Below are positions 1 through 6,511 of a stretch of 12,077 nucleotides of DNA, one piece after another (within the stretch, counting starts at the first letter, position 1; every line of letters starts with the position of its first letter). The translations under genes and the position numbers were made by a program. The stretch lies in assembly GCA_030044455.1 (NCBI GenBank), contig JASHVU010000249.1:1-12077 (forward strand). Direction: 5' to 3'. This stretch comes from Acidobacteriaceae bacterium. Lineage in GTDB: Bacteria > Acidobacteriota > Terriglobia > Terriglobales > Acidobacteriaceae. The notes beneath the pieces are model-generated. The model did no database searches, had not been told where the DNA came from, and saw nothing but the letters and a program-made list of their open reading frames with translations.

Positions 1-1
1 G

Positions 2-109
2 CTGAAAGACGAAGAAGGCCACGTGGACTGGCTCGAGGCACAGTTGCACCAGATTAAGGAAATTGGCTACGAGCGCTACCTGATCACGCAGACAGAGGAG
101 TCCGCGTAG
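2..109 (+). CDS. bfr: Bacterioferritin, C-terminal end (5' truncated)
   Basis: Iron-storage ferritin-like protein that oxidises Fe(II) at a di-iron centre and mineralises it inside a 24-subunit shell in the cytoplasm. Only the last 35 residues and the TAG stop are present; the gene begins before the window. The fragment opens with LKDEEGHVDWLEAQL, matching the fourth-helix segment of bacterioferritin, where an ExxH pair supplies ferroxidase ligands (E4 and H7 of this fragment, equivalent to E127/H130 in E. coli Bfr by motif). It then continues with the family-like ending IGYERYLITQ. It converges on the HAD phosphatase gene. Bacterioferritin is more likely than Dps or ferritin because of the DEEGHxDWLE motif; the haem-ligand methionine lies outside the window and cannot be checked. 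Confidence 0.9.
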   Translation: MKDEEGHVDWLEAQLHQIKEIGYERYLITQTEESA

Positions 110-117
110 GGCGGACG

Positions 118-145
118 GAAGCTTCGAGCTTCTACGGCATTTTTT
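118..145 (+). terminator. Possible terminator of bfr
   Basis: Nine bases after the bfr stop there is a perfect 6-bp inverted repeat, GAAGCT / AGCTTC (118-123 and 127-132), with a 3-base loop. A run of six T follows at 140-145. The T-run is separated from the stem by seven bases, so this is not a textbook intrinsic terminator. Position and orientation suit bfr, and the assignment is tentative. Confidence 0.35.
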
Positions 146-177
146 GAGTTACTGTGTCCCTTCCGTTTCCTCCCAAG

Positions 178-205
178 GTCGCCGCTCGCTGGTGGTCGCG
201 GCGAC
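178..205. repeat. Hairpin in the bfr/HAD convergent spacer
   Basis: GTCGCCGC (178-185) is followed after a 12-base loop by its exact complement GCGGCGAC (198-205), an 8-bp GC-rich stem. It lies between two convergent genes and could slow or end transcription from either side, but no T-run follows on either strand. I see no coding signal in 110-278. Confidence 0.45.
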
Positions 206-248
206 TCAGCCGCTCGGTTCCGGGCTACAGCTACAAAGAAAATGCGTT

Positions 249-290
249 AGCTATTGGCTGCTGGCAACTGGCCGATCGCTACTGACTCGC
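249..290. repeat. Degenerate 7-base tandem array, unit near GGCTACT
   Basis: Read in steps of seven from 249 the sequence is AGCTATT, GGCTGCT, GGCAACT, GGCCGAT, CGCTACT, GACTCGC. The first five units share the pattern xGCxxxT and have the same 7-base period as the arrays near 3700, 3800, 8455 and 8555. The unit differs from those (GGCTACT rather than AGCTGAA-like), and the copies are poor, so this array is the weakest of the set. It runs into the HAD gene: unit five contains the complement of the TAG stop (279-281), so the last residues of that protein may derive from repeat sequence. Confidence 0.45.
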
Positions 291-965
291 CAGCGGAACA
301 ATCCTCAACACAATTTCGCCCTCGTCTTTCGCGGCAGTCACTCCTGCCAAGTCTTCAACCAGATAGTGCGCGGCTTCGAGCGATTCCACCGGATGTGAAA
401 ACGTGGTGGCGATCACGATGCAGCCGGCAGCGCGGCCGGCGATTGCGCCTGAAGCGGAATCTTCGAAAACCACGCACTTTTCCGGCTTGAATCCCAGCAG
501 CGCGGCACCGGCAAGGAACGGCTCGGGGTGGGGCTTGCCGCGGGTGACCTGGTTCGCTGTAACCAGGCGAGCGGGAACAGGAATGCCGCCATCGGCCAGT
601 CGCGCCCGCGCCAGTTTTTCCGTGGCGCTGGTCACCACTGTCCAGCGATCGACCGGCAATGACCGCAGCAGCTCGCATACGCCGGGCAGCGCGCGCAGGC
701 CTTCATTGTCGGCGATCTCGAGGTCCTCGAGGATCTTGAGCTCGGCTTCGCTGTCGAGGTCGGGCCGGAGCATCGCAACCGTCTCAATGGCGCGGCGGCC
801 GTGCGCGGCCTTAAGAGCCTGCTCGATGTCGATGCCGCGCATCCTGCCCCACTTGGTCCAACTGCGCTCAACCGAACCCAGCGACGAGATGAGAATGCCG
901 TCCATGTCGAACAAAATGCCCTGGCAGCGAACAAGAACAGGGAAAGATGAAGCGGATAAAGCCAT
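279..965 (-). CDS. HAD-superfamily phosphatase (GPP/DOG sugar-phosphatase type)
   Basis: Cytoplasmic HAD phosphatase of 228 residues, probably acting on a small phosphorylated sugar or polyol. All four HAD motifs are visible: motif I FDMDG with nucleophile D20 and D22; motif II VVTSAT around T112; motif III lysine K144 in GKPHPEPF; motif IV FEDS with acidic residues 168-169. The cap is the helical insertion between motifs I and II, as in subfamily IA. The stretch TANQVTRGKPHPEPF closely resembles glycerol-3-phosphatase and 2-deoxyglucose-6-phosphatase relatives (GPP1/DOG). Motif I continues as GILISS where many relatives have GVLVDS, so a common Asp after motif I is missing. The start lies nine bases after the AsmA stop with no clear Shine-Dalgarno site, which suggests co-transcription and perhaps coupled translation. 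The substrate cannot be told from sequence. Confidence 0.85.
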   Translation of the reverse strand: MALSASSFPVLVRCQGILFDMDGILISSLGSVERSWTKWGRMRGIDIEQALKAAHGRRAIETVAMLRPDLDSEAELKILEDLEIADNEGLRALPGVCELLRSLPVDRWTVVTSATEKLARARLADGGIPVPARLVTANQVTRGKPHPEPFLAGAALLGFKPEKCVVFEDSASGAIAGRAAGCIVIATTFSHPVESLEAAHYLVEDLAGVTAAKDEGEIVLRIVPLASQ

Positions 966-974
966 GGTTTCATT

Positions 975-3647
975 CTAGTGGGCCGGCTTGTCTGCGATCT
1001 TCTGCTTGGACGCGGTCAGCGCAACCTCGGGCGGGTCGCCGAAGGTCACCGCACCAGCAACCGAGTTCTTGTGCGAGCCGAGCTGAACCTGATTCTCGCC
1101 CAGAGTGACTGCGCCCGATGTGATGGCCGCATCGCCGGTCCAGCGATCGAAGCGTGTCAGCGCCGCAGGCAGCACCGCGGCGCGGGATTTGCCTACCGCG
1201 AACTTTGTGCTGACTGTGCCGCGCGTCCATTCAAAGTGCAGAGTGCCCTTCGCCGAGGTCCCGAGGTCCTTCTCGGTGTACCCCGCGAGGTCGATGTTTC
1301 CGCTGGCATTGAAGGTCCCGCCGGTCCAGTGCTCGCCCAGCAACTGGCCAACCGCCGCAGCGCTCAGCTTCTCAACCTTCCCTTCAAACGAATAGCTTGG
1401 CTTGTCCTTGTCTGATGCTGCGCGCGTGAACGAACCCGAGGCTTCGAGCCGGCCCCCCAGCAAGCCTGCGGAGAGGGAAGATACCTGGGCTCCGTCGGGC
1501 ACAATGCGAATCTGAACAGAAGGCAGGTTGAGCGAAACCGGGCCGAGAACGAGAGTGTCTGCGTTGAGGGTTCCGTCGAGTTCTGGCCAGGGCGGAGCTG
1601 ATGAAGGATGTAGCCGGTCGATGAGCGACGAGAGCAGCGTGCCCTTCTGTTGCACGCCGAGAATGGCCGTCTGCAAATCGGCTGCATCCAGCGAGCCCAG
1701 CGCCATGGTGAAATGTGGCCGGCAGGTTTGGTCCGGAGCGCATTCGGTTTTGAGCTCGAGCGTTGCCGTGCCTTTCAACGGACCGTAGCTGAAACTGACC
1801 GGGTCCCAGAGAAGCTCCCCTCTCAAAAGATTCAGCGTGGCCTGCGCGATCTCGACATGGCTGGCGAGATAGTCGGCGCGCCAGTTGCCGTTGCGCAGAG
1901 TCACTGTGCCAGAAAGCGTGTCAGCGGTTGGCGGAACAGCAGCCTGCGTACTGGGCGCTTTTGCGGCCACGGTGTTTTCGGCCTTGGCCGCCGCCGCAGT
2001 CTGTTCCTCAGCCGGCGTGTCAACTGATGCCATCCGCACTTCCGGTTGAGCCACTTGCAGGACCAGCCACGGCCCTGCGGCAGTGAGATCCACTTGAAGC
2101 GGGTCGCCGGCGAGACCATCGAGCGCCGGAGCTTGAGCCAGGCCCGCGGCCCGGGTCAGTTCCCTTGCCCGCTGCAACGATACCTGGCCGCGCAGCTGGG
2201 CCGTGTAGCCGGCGATGGTGAAGCTCATGCCCACCGTCATGGGCGCAGTGCCGCCCAAGGGAACGGCTGTGGAACCGGCGAGGGCCAGCCGTTGATCGGG
2301 AGATTGGGGCAAAACCGGCTCAAGGGCAATTTTGGGGGCCTGAATCGGCTGCGCAAGCCCACCGCCGCTGAGCGTCAATCCCACGACCGTCAGAGTGCCG
2401 GAAAGCGGACCAGACAGCGCCTCAACCGGGCGCGCGTGCCTTGATCCCGAAGGTTTAGCGGACTTGACTGGCGCAGGAATGGTTGCGTCATACGCAATCT
2501 TCCCGCTCACCGTGCCGGCTGCCTGCAGATCCGGGGCAAGGCCACTGCGCACAGTCCGCAACAGACCCAGACCGGCGGCCACGGGCACATGGTCGAGTTC
2601 GGCAGTCAGCCGGGGGGCAAGCTCCACAGCCGACTGATCGCCGGTGATGTGAATGCTCCCATCGCCAAGCGGAGAATTGCAGGCCAGTTTCTCAAAGCTG
2701 CGGAGCGAGTAGTGGTAAACAAGATCGCAGTTGGCGTCGAAGTCGAGCGGCTCGGCTGGCGCGAACTCAGCGCGGTGCACACCCGAGGCCCGCAAGCGCG
2801 TGACAATATGGGCGGAGGCCGCCGTGCCCTCAAGATGCAGATTGCCGGTAAGGTCGCCGCGCCAGCCCGGGTCGGCGCCGAAGACGAGCCGCGAGAGCTG
2901 GCCCAACTGGGCATCGCGCCAGTCCAGATCGAGCCGCACCGGCATCTGCCGCAGCGTGGGCGCGTGCTGCATGCTGGCCTCGAGCCGCACGACCCCGGTG
3001 TCTTCCTGGTAGAGGCTCAAATCAGTGCGGGCAGGCTGACCGCGAAGACGGACGCGCCAGTCACCGGGGCTCTCCTGCCAGAGTTCGAATTCGGCATTGA
3101 CCAGCGAGAAGGGCAATTTTTCCGCGCCCTCTTTGAAGTTGATGCGAGAATTCGTTGCCTCGAGGTAAGGCAACGGAACGGCACGACGCGAACCGGATGC
3201 GCCGGAAGTTGACCCGGCCCTGGCCACCGCCGTGCGGAAGAGCGGATCGAGGTTCCATTTGCCGGGGCCGTTGTGGACCACGTTGAGGCTGGCATCGTCA
3301 ACGCTGATGGTGCCGATCTCAAGCCGGCCGCGCCACAACGAAAGCAGACGAATGGAGGCGCGCACTGTATTGGCATGGAGCACCGGTTCGGCCCCGTAAG
3401 CGGGGTCTTCGGCGACGCTCAGGTTGGTGATCTCGAAGCCCGGCCAGGGAAAAACGCGCAGCTCGACCGAAGAAAGCCGCACCGGGCGGCCCAGGGATTC
3501 GGAGATGAGCCGGATGATCTGGCTTTTGTAGCGGCCGATGCTGACCAGCGGCGGAACAACAAGCAGAAGAACCAGAAACGCGGCCAGAATCAAAACCGGC
3601 CAGAGCCCCTTGCGCCATCGTTGCCGGCCTTGCTGGTGGTCGTCCAT
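975..3647 (-). CDS. AsmA-family envelope protein
   Basis: Protein of 890 residues with one N-terminal membrane anchor (about residues 15-36, after a basic stretch QRWRKGLW) followed by a very long periplasmic part. The N-terminal third has the AsmA pattern: a segment ending SESLGRPVRLSSVELRVFPW, then EITNLSVAEDP and later RLEIGTISVDDASLNVV. The C-terminal part (about 640-850) has the repetitive beta-rich texture of the AsmA C-terminal domain. An Ala-rich linker lies near 545-575. AsmA-like proteins belong to the chorein-like/bridge-type family implicated in phospholipid traffic and outer-membrane homeostasis in Gram-negative bacteria; the exact role here is an inference. It precedes the HAD gene in a likely two-gene unit. 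No good Shine-Dalgarno site precedes this ATG, but the basic region followed by a membrane helix right after it supports the start. Confidence 0.85.
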   Translation of the reverse strand: MDDHQQGRQRWRKGLWPVLILAAFLVLLLVVPPLVSIGRYKSQIIRLISESLGRPVRLSSVELRVFPWPGFEITNLSVAEDPAYGAEPVLHANTVRASIRLLSLWRGRLEIGTISVDDASLNVVHNGPGKWNLDPLFRTAVARAGSTSGASGSRRAVPLPYLEATNSRINFKEGAEKLPFSLVNAEFELWQESPGDWRVRLRGQPARTDLSLYQEDTGVVRLEASMQHAPTLRQMPVRLDLDWRDAQLGQLSRLVFGADPGWRGDLTGNLHLEGTAASAHIVTRLRASGVHRAEFAPAEPLDFDANCDLVYHYSLRSFEKLACNSPLGDGSIHITGDQSAVELAPRLTAELDHVPVAAGLGLLRTVRSGLAPDLQAAGTVSGKIAYDATIPAPVKSAKPSGSRHARPVEALSGPLSGTLTVVGLTLSGGGLAQPIQAPKIALEPVLPQSPDQRLALAGSTAVPLGGTAPMTVGMSFTIAGYTAQLRGQVSLQRARELTRAAGLAQAPALDGLAGDPLQVDLTAAGPWLVLQVAQPEVRMASVDTPAEEQTAAAAKAENTVAAKAPSTQAAVPPTADTLSGTVTLRNGNWRADYLASHVEIAQATLNLLRGELLWDPVSFSYGPLKGTATLELKTECAPDQTCRPHFTMALGSLDAADLQTAILGVQQKGTLLSSLIDRLHPSSAPPWPELDGTLNADTLVLGPVSLNLPSVQIRIVPDGAQVSSLSAGLLGGRLEASGSFTRAASDKDKPSYSFEGKVEKLSAAAVGQLLGEHWTGGTFNASGNIDLAGYTEKDLGTSAKGTLHFEWTRGTVSTKFAVGKSRAAVLPAALTRFDRWTGDAAITSGAVTLGENQVQLGSHKNSVAGAVTFGDPPEVALTASKQKIADKPAH

Positions 3648-3679
3648 CTGATTGATTTTAGCTGTTGGGGGCGAGGGTC

Positions 3680-3721
3680 AACAGCTGCAAGCTTTCAGCT
3701 ATCAGCTATCCTCTATCCGCT
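3680..3721. repeat. 7-base tandem array, left member of an inverted pair
   Basis: Six units in register: AACAGCT, GCAAGCT, TTCAGCT, ATCAGCT, ATCCTCT, ATCCGCT. On the - strand the unit is AGCTGAA/AGCTGAT. It starts 32 bases upstream of the AsmA start codon, so it lies in the region expected to hold the AsmA promoter or leader. Its partner is at 3798-3825 in the opposite orientation. Confidence 0.7.
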
Positions 3722-3827
3722 CTGTTGGAGTTGAGGCCAGCAACAGCGGAAACGCAAGGCGGAAAGCGAAGCCGCACATCTGGCAGCAGCAAGACAAAGC
3801 TGAAGGCTGAATGCTGAGAGCTGAAAG
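3692..3827. repeat. Long-range inverted repeat between lepB and the AsmA gene
   Basis: The 15 bases at 3692-3706 (CTTTCAGCTATCAGC) match the complement of 3813-3827 (GCTGAGAGCTGAAAG) at 14 of 15 positions, with 106 bases between. The enclosed segment holds a further imperfect hairpin (CTGTTG at 3722-3727 with CAACAG at 3741-3746). A transcript crossing the spacer 3648-3834 could fold into one long stem. No reading frame in the spacer looks coding. Confidence 0.6.
3798..3825. repeat. 7-base tandem array, right member of an inverted pair
   Basis: Four units in register: AGCTGAA, GGCTGAA, TGCTGAG, AGCTGAA. The array begins nine bases after the TGA stop of the second signal peptidase gene, read in that gene's direction. 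It is oriented opposite to the array at 3680-3721. Confidence 0.7.
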
Positions 3828-3834
3828 GTTTCCC

Positions 3835-4695
3835 TCACCGAATCATGTGAAACGTTCGCGACCAACGCGTATCGCTGACGAAATGGGTCACCACGTGGAG
3901 CATCCACGAGAGGCGATCGCCAATGCCGGTCTTCTCGTACTCATCCTCTGGAGAAATGAACGACCAGTAATTGAACAGGGGCCGGCCTATGATGTTGGCT
4001 CTGGGCACAAATCCCCAGTAGCGCGAGTCAAGGCTGTTGTGACGGTTGTCGCCCATCATGAAAAACATTCCCGGAGGAACCACCAGGTCGCCGTTCTTCA
4101 CATGATTGGGAAAGTCGAGTGACCAGGCCTCGGTGGCGCCGGTCGAAGGGTCGGGTGGCACAGTTGGAAATTCGTCGAGGAAGGGTGTGTAGTTGTCCTC
4201 GGTTGTTGGCTGCGCGAACGGCTGAGCCTGGGCCACGCCGTTGACGCTTACAATACCGTTATTCAGGTGGATATGGTCGCCGGGCACACCGATGAGGCGC
4301 TTGACCAGAAAGAAGTACTGCGGCTTGCCATCGGCGTCGAGCTGAGGCTCGGGAGAAGGCTTGATGAATACGATCACATCGTTGCGCTTCGGTTCACGGT
4401 AGTAAACCAGCGGCATCCATTTTGTGGGTGGAGAAACATTGATGCGATCGACCACCAGGTGGTCGCCCACCAGAAGAGTGTTTTCCATCGAACCCGAAGG
4501 GATGACATAGTTTTGGGCGAGAAATGTAAGGATGAACAGCCCCACAACCAGCACGCTGCAGATGCTGGCGACTGCCTCGAATGGCGTCTCTTCAACTTGA
4601 TCTTTTTTTGCGGGAGCCGCATCTTTCTCAGCCTGAGGAGTCTTGGTCTGGTTTGCGGATGGCTCTTTGCCGGCCACGGTGTACTTTTTCGTCAT
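3835..4695 (-). CDS. lepB: Signal peptidase I, second of a tandem pair
   Basis: Inner-membrane serine protease (family S26) that removes signal peptides from exported proteins. Counting from the ATG at 4695 it has 286 residues: a hydrophilic Lys/Ala-rich N-terminus, one membrane helix (about 42-60), then the catalytic domain. Ser69 in IPSGSM and Lys132 in LVKRLIGVPGD form the Ser-Lys dyad. The GDNR box is present in GDNRHNSLDSRYWGFVP. An in-frame ATG at 4737 would add 14 residues and sit five bases after the upstream stop. I prefer 4695 because AAGAG (4703-4707) lies seven bases ahead of it and the upstream ATG has no such site. The gene follows its paralogue in the same operon. The C-terminus ends RWSRTFHMIR, echoing the paralogue. 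Confidence 0.92.
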   Translation of the reverse strand: MTKKYTVAGKEPSANQTKTPQAEKDAAPAKKDQVEETPFEAVASICSVLVVGLFILTFLAQNYVIPSGSMENTLLVGDHLVVDRINVSPPTKWMPLVYYREPKRNDVIVFIKPSPEPQLDADGKPQYFFLVKRLIGVPGDHIHLNNGIVSVNGVAQAQPFAQPTTEDNYTPFLDEFPTVPPDPSTGATEAWSLDFPNHVKNGDLVVPPGMFFMMGDNRHNSLDSRYWGFVPRANIIGRPLFNYWSFISPEDEYEKTGIGDRLSWMLHVVTHFVSDTRWSRTFHMIR

Positions 4696-4702
4696 CCTGT
4701 CG

Positions 4703-4707
4703 CTCTT
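4703..4707 (-). promoter_or_regulatory. Ribosome binding site deciding the lepB start at 4695
   Basis: AAGAG on the - strand, seven bases before ATG 4695-4693. It supports the shorter start over the in-frame ATG at 4737. Confidence 0.45.
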
Positions 4708-4742
4708 ATTAAAATTTTCAGTTTGAGCTCCGCGCATTCCGA

Positions 4743-5597
4743 TCAGTGCACGATGCGGAAGATGCGATTCCAGCGGGCAAAGCCATAAAGACGCACGGCA
4801 AGATCCCGTCCGTGTCCGAGTCTATCATCTGATGCCTGCTGCGTAACCGGCTGCACGTCGGTGGTGGAAGGCCGGGTGAGGGAGAAGTAGATGACCAGCG
4901 GTCGCGCCACAACGGCCTGGCGAGGCACAAATCCCCAATAACGCGAGTCCTCGCTGTAGTTGCGGTTGTCGCCCAGCACGAAATACTTGCCCGGGGGAAC
5001 GACCAACTCGCCATTGTGGGTGAGCGACTGCATCTGACGCCACCATTCTGGGTCAACGGCGGGATCGGTGTAGATGCGCGCCGGGAAGTTATCGCGGAAA
5101 TCGTTGGGCGGAGCCGGCTCAAAAGTGGCGTAAGGCTCTTCCAGCATTGATCCATTCACGTAGACCTGGCCGTTTACGATGCGCAGGTGGTCGCCTGGCA
5201 GACCGACCACGCGCTTGACCAGCAGCGGAGGATTGGGGTGGTGGAAGACGACGATGTCGCCGCGCTCAACGGGCCGGTAAGGTAACATCCATGCACTCAG
5301 TCCGCCTGCGGGCGCGTAGACCTGCTTGTTGAAAAGCAGAAAATCGCCGACCAGCAGCGTGTGCTCCATGCTTTCACTGGGAATGAGAATGGGTTGGAGG
5401 ACAAAGGTTAGCGCGAAGAGAGCCACAACGATCGTGCGCAGCAGCGAAGCCGCTGCCTCAGGCAGAGTGGGCAAATGCAACCGAAGCGTTTTGAATTTGC
5501 CCAGGTGAATCTCGGGCAGAGCCGCCGGCGCAAGGCCGGGCGCGGCTTCTGAAACCGGGATTGCTTTCGGAACTTGACCGGTGGCCGGGCTGCTCAT
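4743..5597 (-). CDS. lepB: Signal peptidase I, first of a tandem pair
   Basis: Family S26 signal peptidase of 284 residues. A Pro/Ala-rich cytoplasmic N-terminus of about 50 residues is followed by a single membrane helix (about 53-70) and the catalytic domain. Ser76 in IPSESMEHTLL and Lys128 in LLVKRVVGLPGD are the catalytic dyad; GDNRNYSEDSRYWGFVP is the conserved GDNR box. The ATG overlaps the rnc stop as ATGA (5594-5597), which points to translational coupling; GGAG lies about 11 bases upstream inside rnc. Its catalytic core is clearly related to the next gene, but the N-termini and the loop after the GDNR box differ, so the pair has diverged and may divide substrates. That division is inference. 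It ends ARWNRIFRIVH, a tail shared in pattern with the paralogue. Confidence 0.93.
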   Translation of the reverse strand: MSSPATGQVPKAIPVSEAAPGLAPAALPEIHLGKFKTLRLHLPTLPEAAASLLRTIVVALFALTFVLQPILIPSESMEHTLLVGDFLLFNKQVYAPAGGLSAWMLPYRPVERGDIVVFHHPNPPLLVKRVVGLPGDHLRIVNGQVYVNGSMLEEPYATFEPAPPNDFRDNFPARIYTDPAVDPEWWRQMQSLTHNGELVVPPGKYFVLGDNRNYSEDSRYWGFVPRQAVVARPLVIYFSLTRPSTTDVQPVTQQASDDRLGHGRDLAVRLYGFARWNRIFRIVH

Positions 5598-6427
5598 TGC
5601 GCGGCGGGCTCCTTCTCAACCCGGTCAGGATCCGCGCCGCAGATGCCGGCTGCGGTTGCGTCGCCCCTGTCGGCATCGGCAGCCAGCGCGAGATGCTCCA
5701 GCGCGCGGCGCGCCGCGTCCTGTTCGGCAAGCTTTTTGGTTGATCCCAGGCCCCGTGCCAGAGGTTCCCCGGGGGTGATTGCCTGAGATTTTAGACTGAC
5801 CTCAACCAGGAATCGTTTGCGATGCCCGGGGCCGGTCTCACGCTTGACTTGATAGACGGGAGTTCCGGCGCGCGCCGCCTGCAGGCGCTCCTGCAGGGCC
5901 GATTTGTAGTTGCCCAACGCCGCCCCCGAGCGCAGTTCGGCCGCCAGCCGTTCGGCGGCCTCGCCCATCACCCGACTGCGGGCAAAGGCCCTTACCGGGT
6001 CCAGACCTCCATCCAGAAACAGCGCACCCATCACTGCTTCCATGGTATTCGAAAGCACGGTGCTCTTGCGGCGCAGCCCACTGCGGTCTTCGCCCTTGCT
6101 CAGCCGCAAGTGCCTGCCCAGTTCCAACACCGCGGCCACGCCGGCCATGTGCTGCCTGCTCACCAGTTGCGCGCGAACCCGTGTCAGCTCGCCCTCGCGC
6201 CACTCCGGATGCGCATTAAAGAGGGCCTCGGCCACTACCAGGTTGAGCACCGCGTCACCCAGGAACTCCAGACGTTCGTTGTCGCCAGCCTCGATTGCAT
6301 CCTGGGTGCGATTTTCCTGGGCGAGCTGGTTGGCTAGCGACCGGTGCGTAAGCGCCCGCAGCAGCCGTCGGGGGTTTAAAAACCTGTACCCCAGCGCCGC
6401 TTCGAGTTCATGAAGATCTGCCTCCAC
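5594..6427 (-). CDS. rnc: Ribonuclease III
   Basis: Cytoplasmic endonuclease that cuts double-stranded RNA, including rRNA precursors. The 277-residue protein has the nuclease domain at about 5-155 with the family signature NERLEFLGD (50-58; E51, E54, D58) and the second acidic cluster SNTMEAVMGALFLDGG. In that cluster E130 is kept but the usual Asp three residues earlier is Asn127, a change I believe occurs in some other bacterial RNases III. The double-stranded RNA-binding domain spans about 173-246 (NYKSALQE to AEQDAARRALEHL). A tail of about 30 residues beyond it is longer than in E. coli. The start is GTG, supported by GAGG (6433-6436) five bases upstream. It is the first gene of an rnc-lepB-lepB run; in E. 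coli lepB lies directly upstream of rnc. Confidence 0.95.
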   Translation of the reverse strand: MEADLHELEAALGYRFLNPRRLLRALTHRSLANQLAQENRTQDAIEAGDNERLEFLGDAVLNLVVAEALFNAHPEWREGELTRVRAQLVSRQHMAGVAAVLELGRHLRLSKGEDRSGLRRKSTVLSNTMEAVMGALFLDGGLDPVRAFARSRVMGEAAERLAAELRSGAALGNYKSALQERLQAARAGTPVYQVKRETGPGHRKRFLVEVSLKSQAITPGEPLARGLGSTKKLAEQDAARRALEHLALAADADRGDATAAGICGADPDRVEKEPAAQ

Positions 6428-6454
6428 GTGCGCCTCAAATCACTAGTCGGGTTG

Positions 6455-6493
6455 TCCCATCCTTTCCGCAGCTTTTTCGCGGAAAGGGTGGGA
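6455..6493 (-). other. Hairpin in the rnc leader
   Basis: TCCCATCCTTTCCGC (6455-6469) faces GCGGAAAGGGTGGGA (6479-6493) across a 9-base loop. As + strand RNA the stem is 15 bp with one G.U; as - strand RNA, the sense for rnc, it has one A.C mismatch. It lies 27 bases upstream of the rnc GTG and 18 bases after the stop of the TPR-protein gene. It could be a partial terminator, though no U-run follows on the - strand, a structured 5' leader cut by RNase III itself, or a copy of a dispersed repeat. Confidence 0.75.
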
Positions 6494-6511
6494 AGCCACG
6501 ACACTTAGCCC

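Noticed and set aside
403..978. A 191-codon open frame on the + strand
   Set aside because: Antisense to the HAD phosphatase, whose four motifs are all intact; the + frame is Ser/Arg-rich without motifs.
3680..3826. A CRISPR array
   Set aside because: The repeats are 7 bases, directly tandem and degenerate, with no spacers of regular length and no cas genes nearby.
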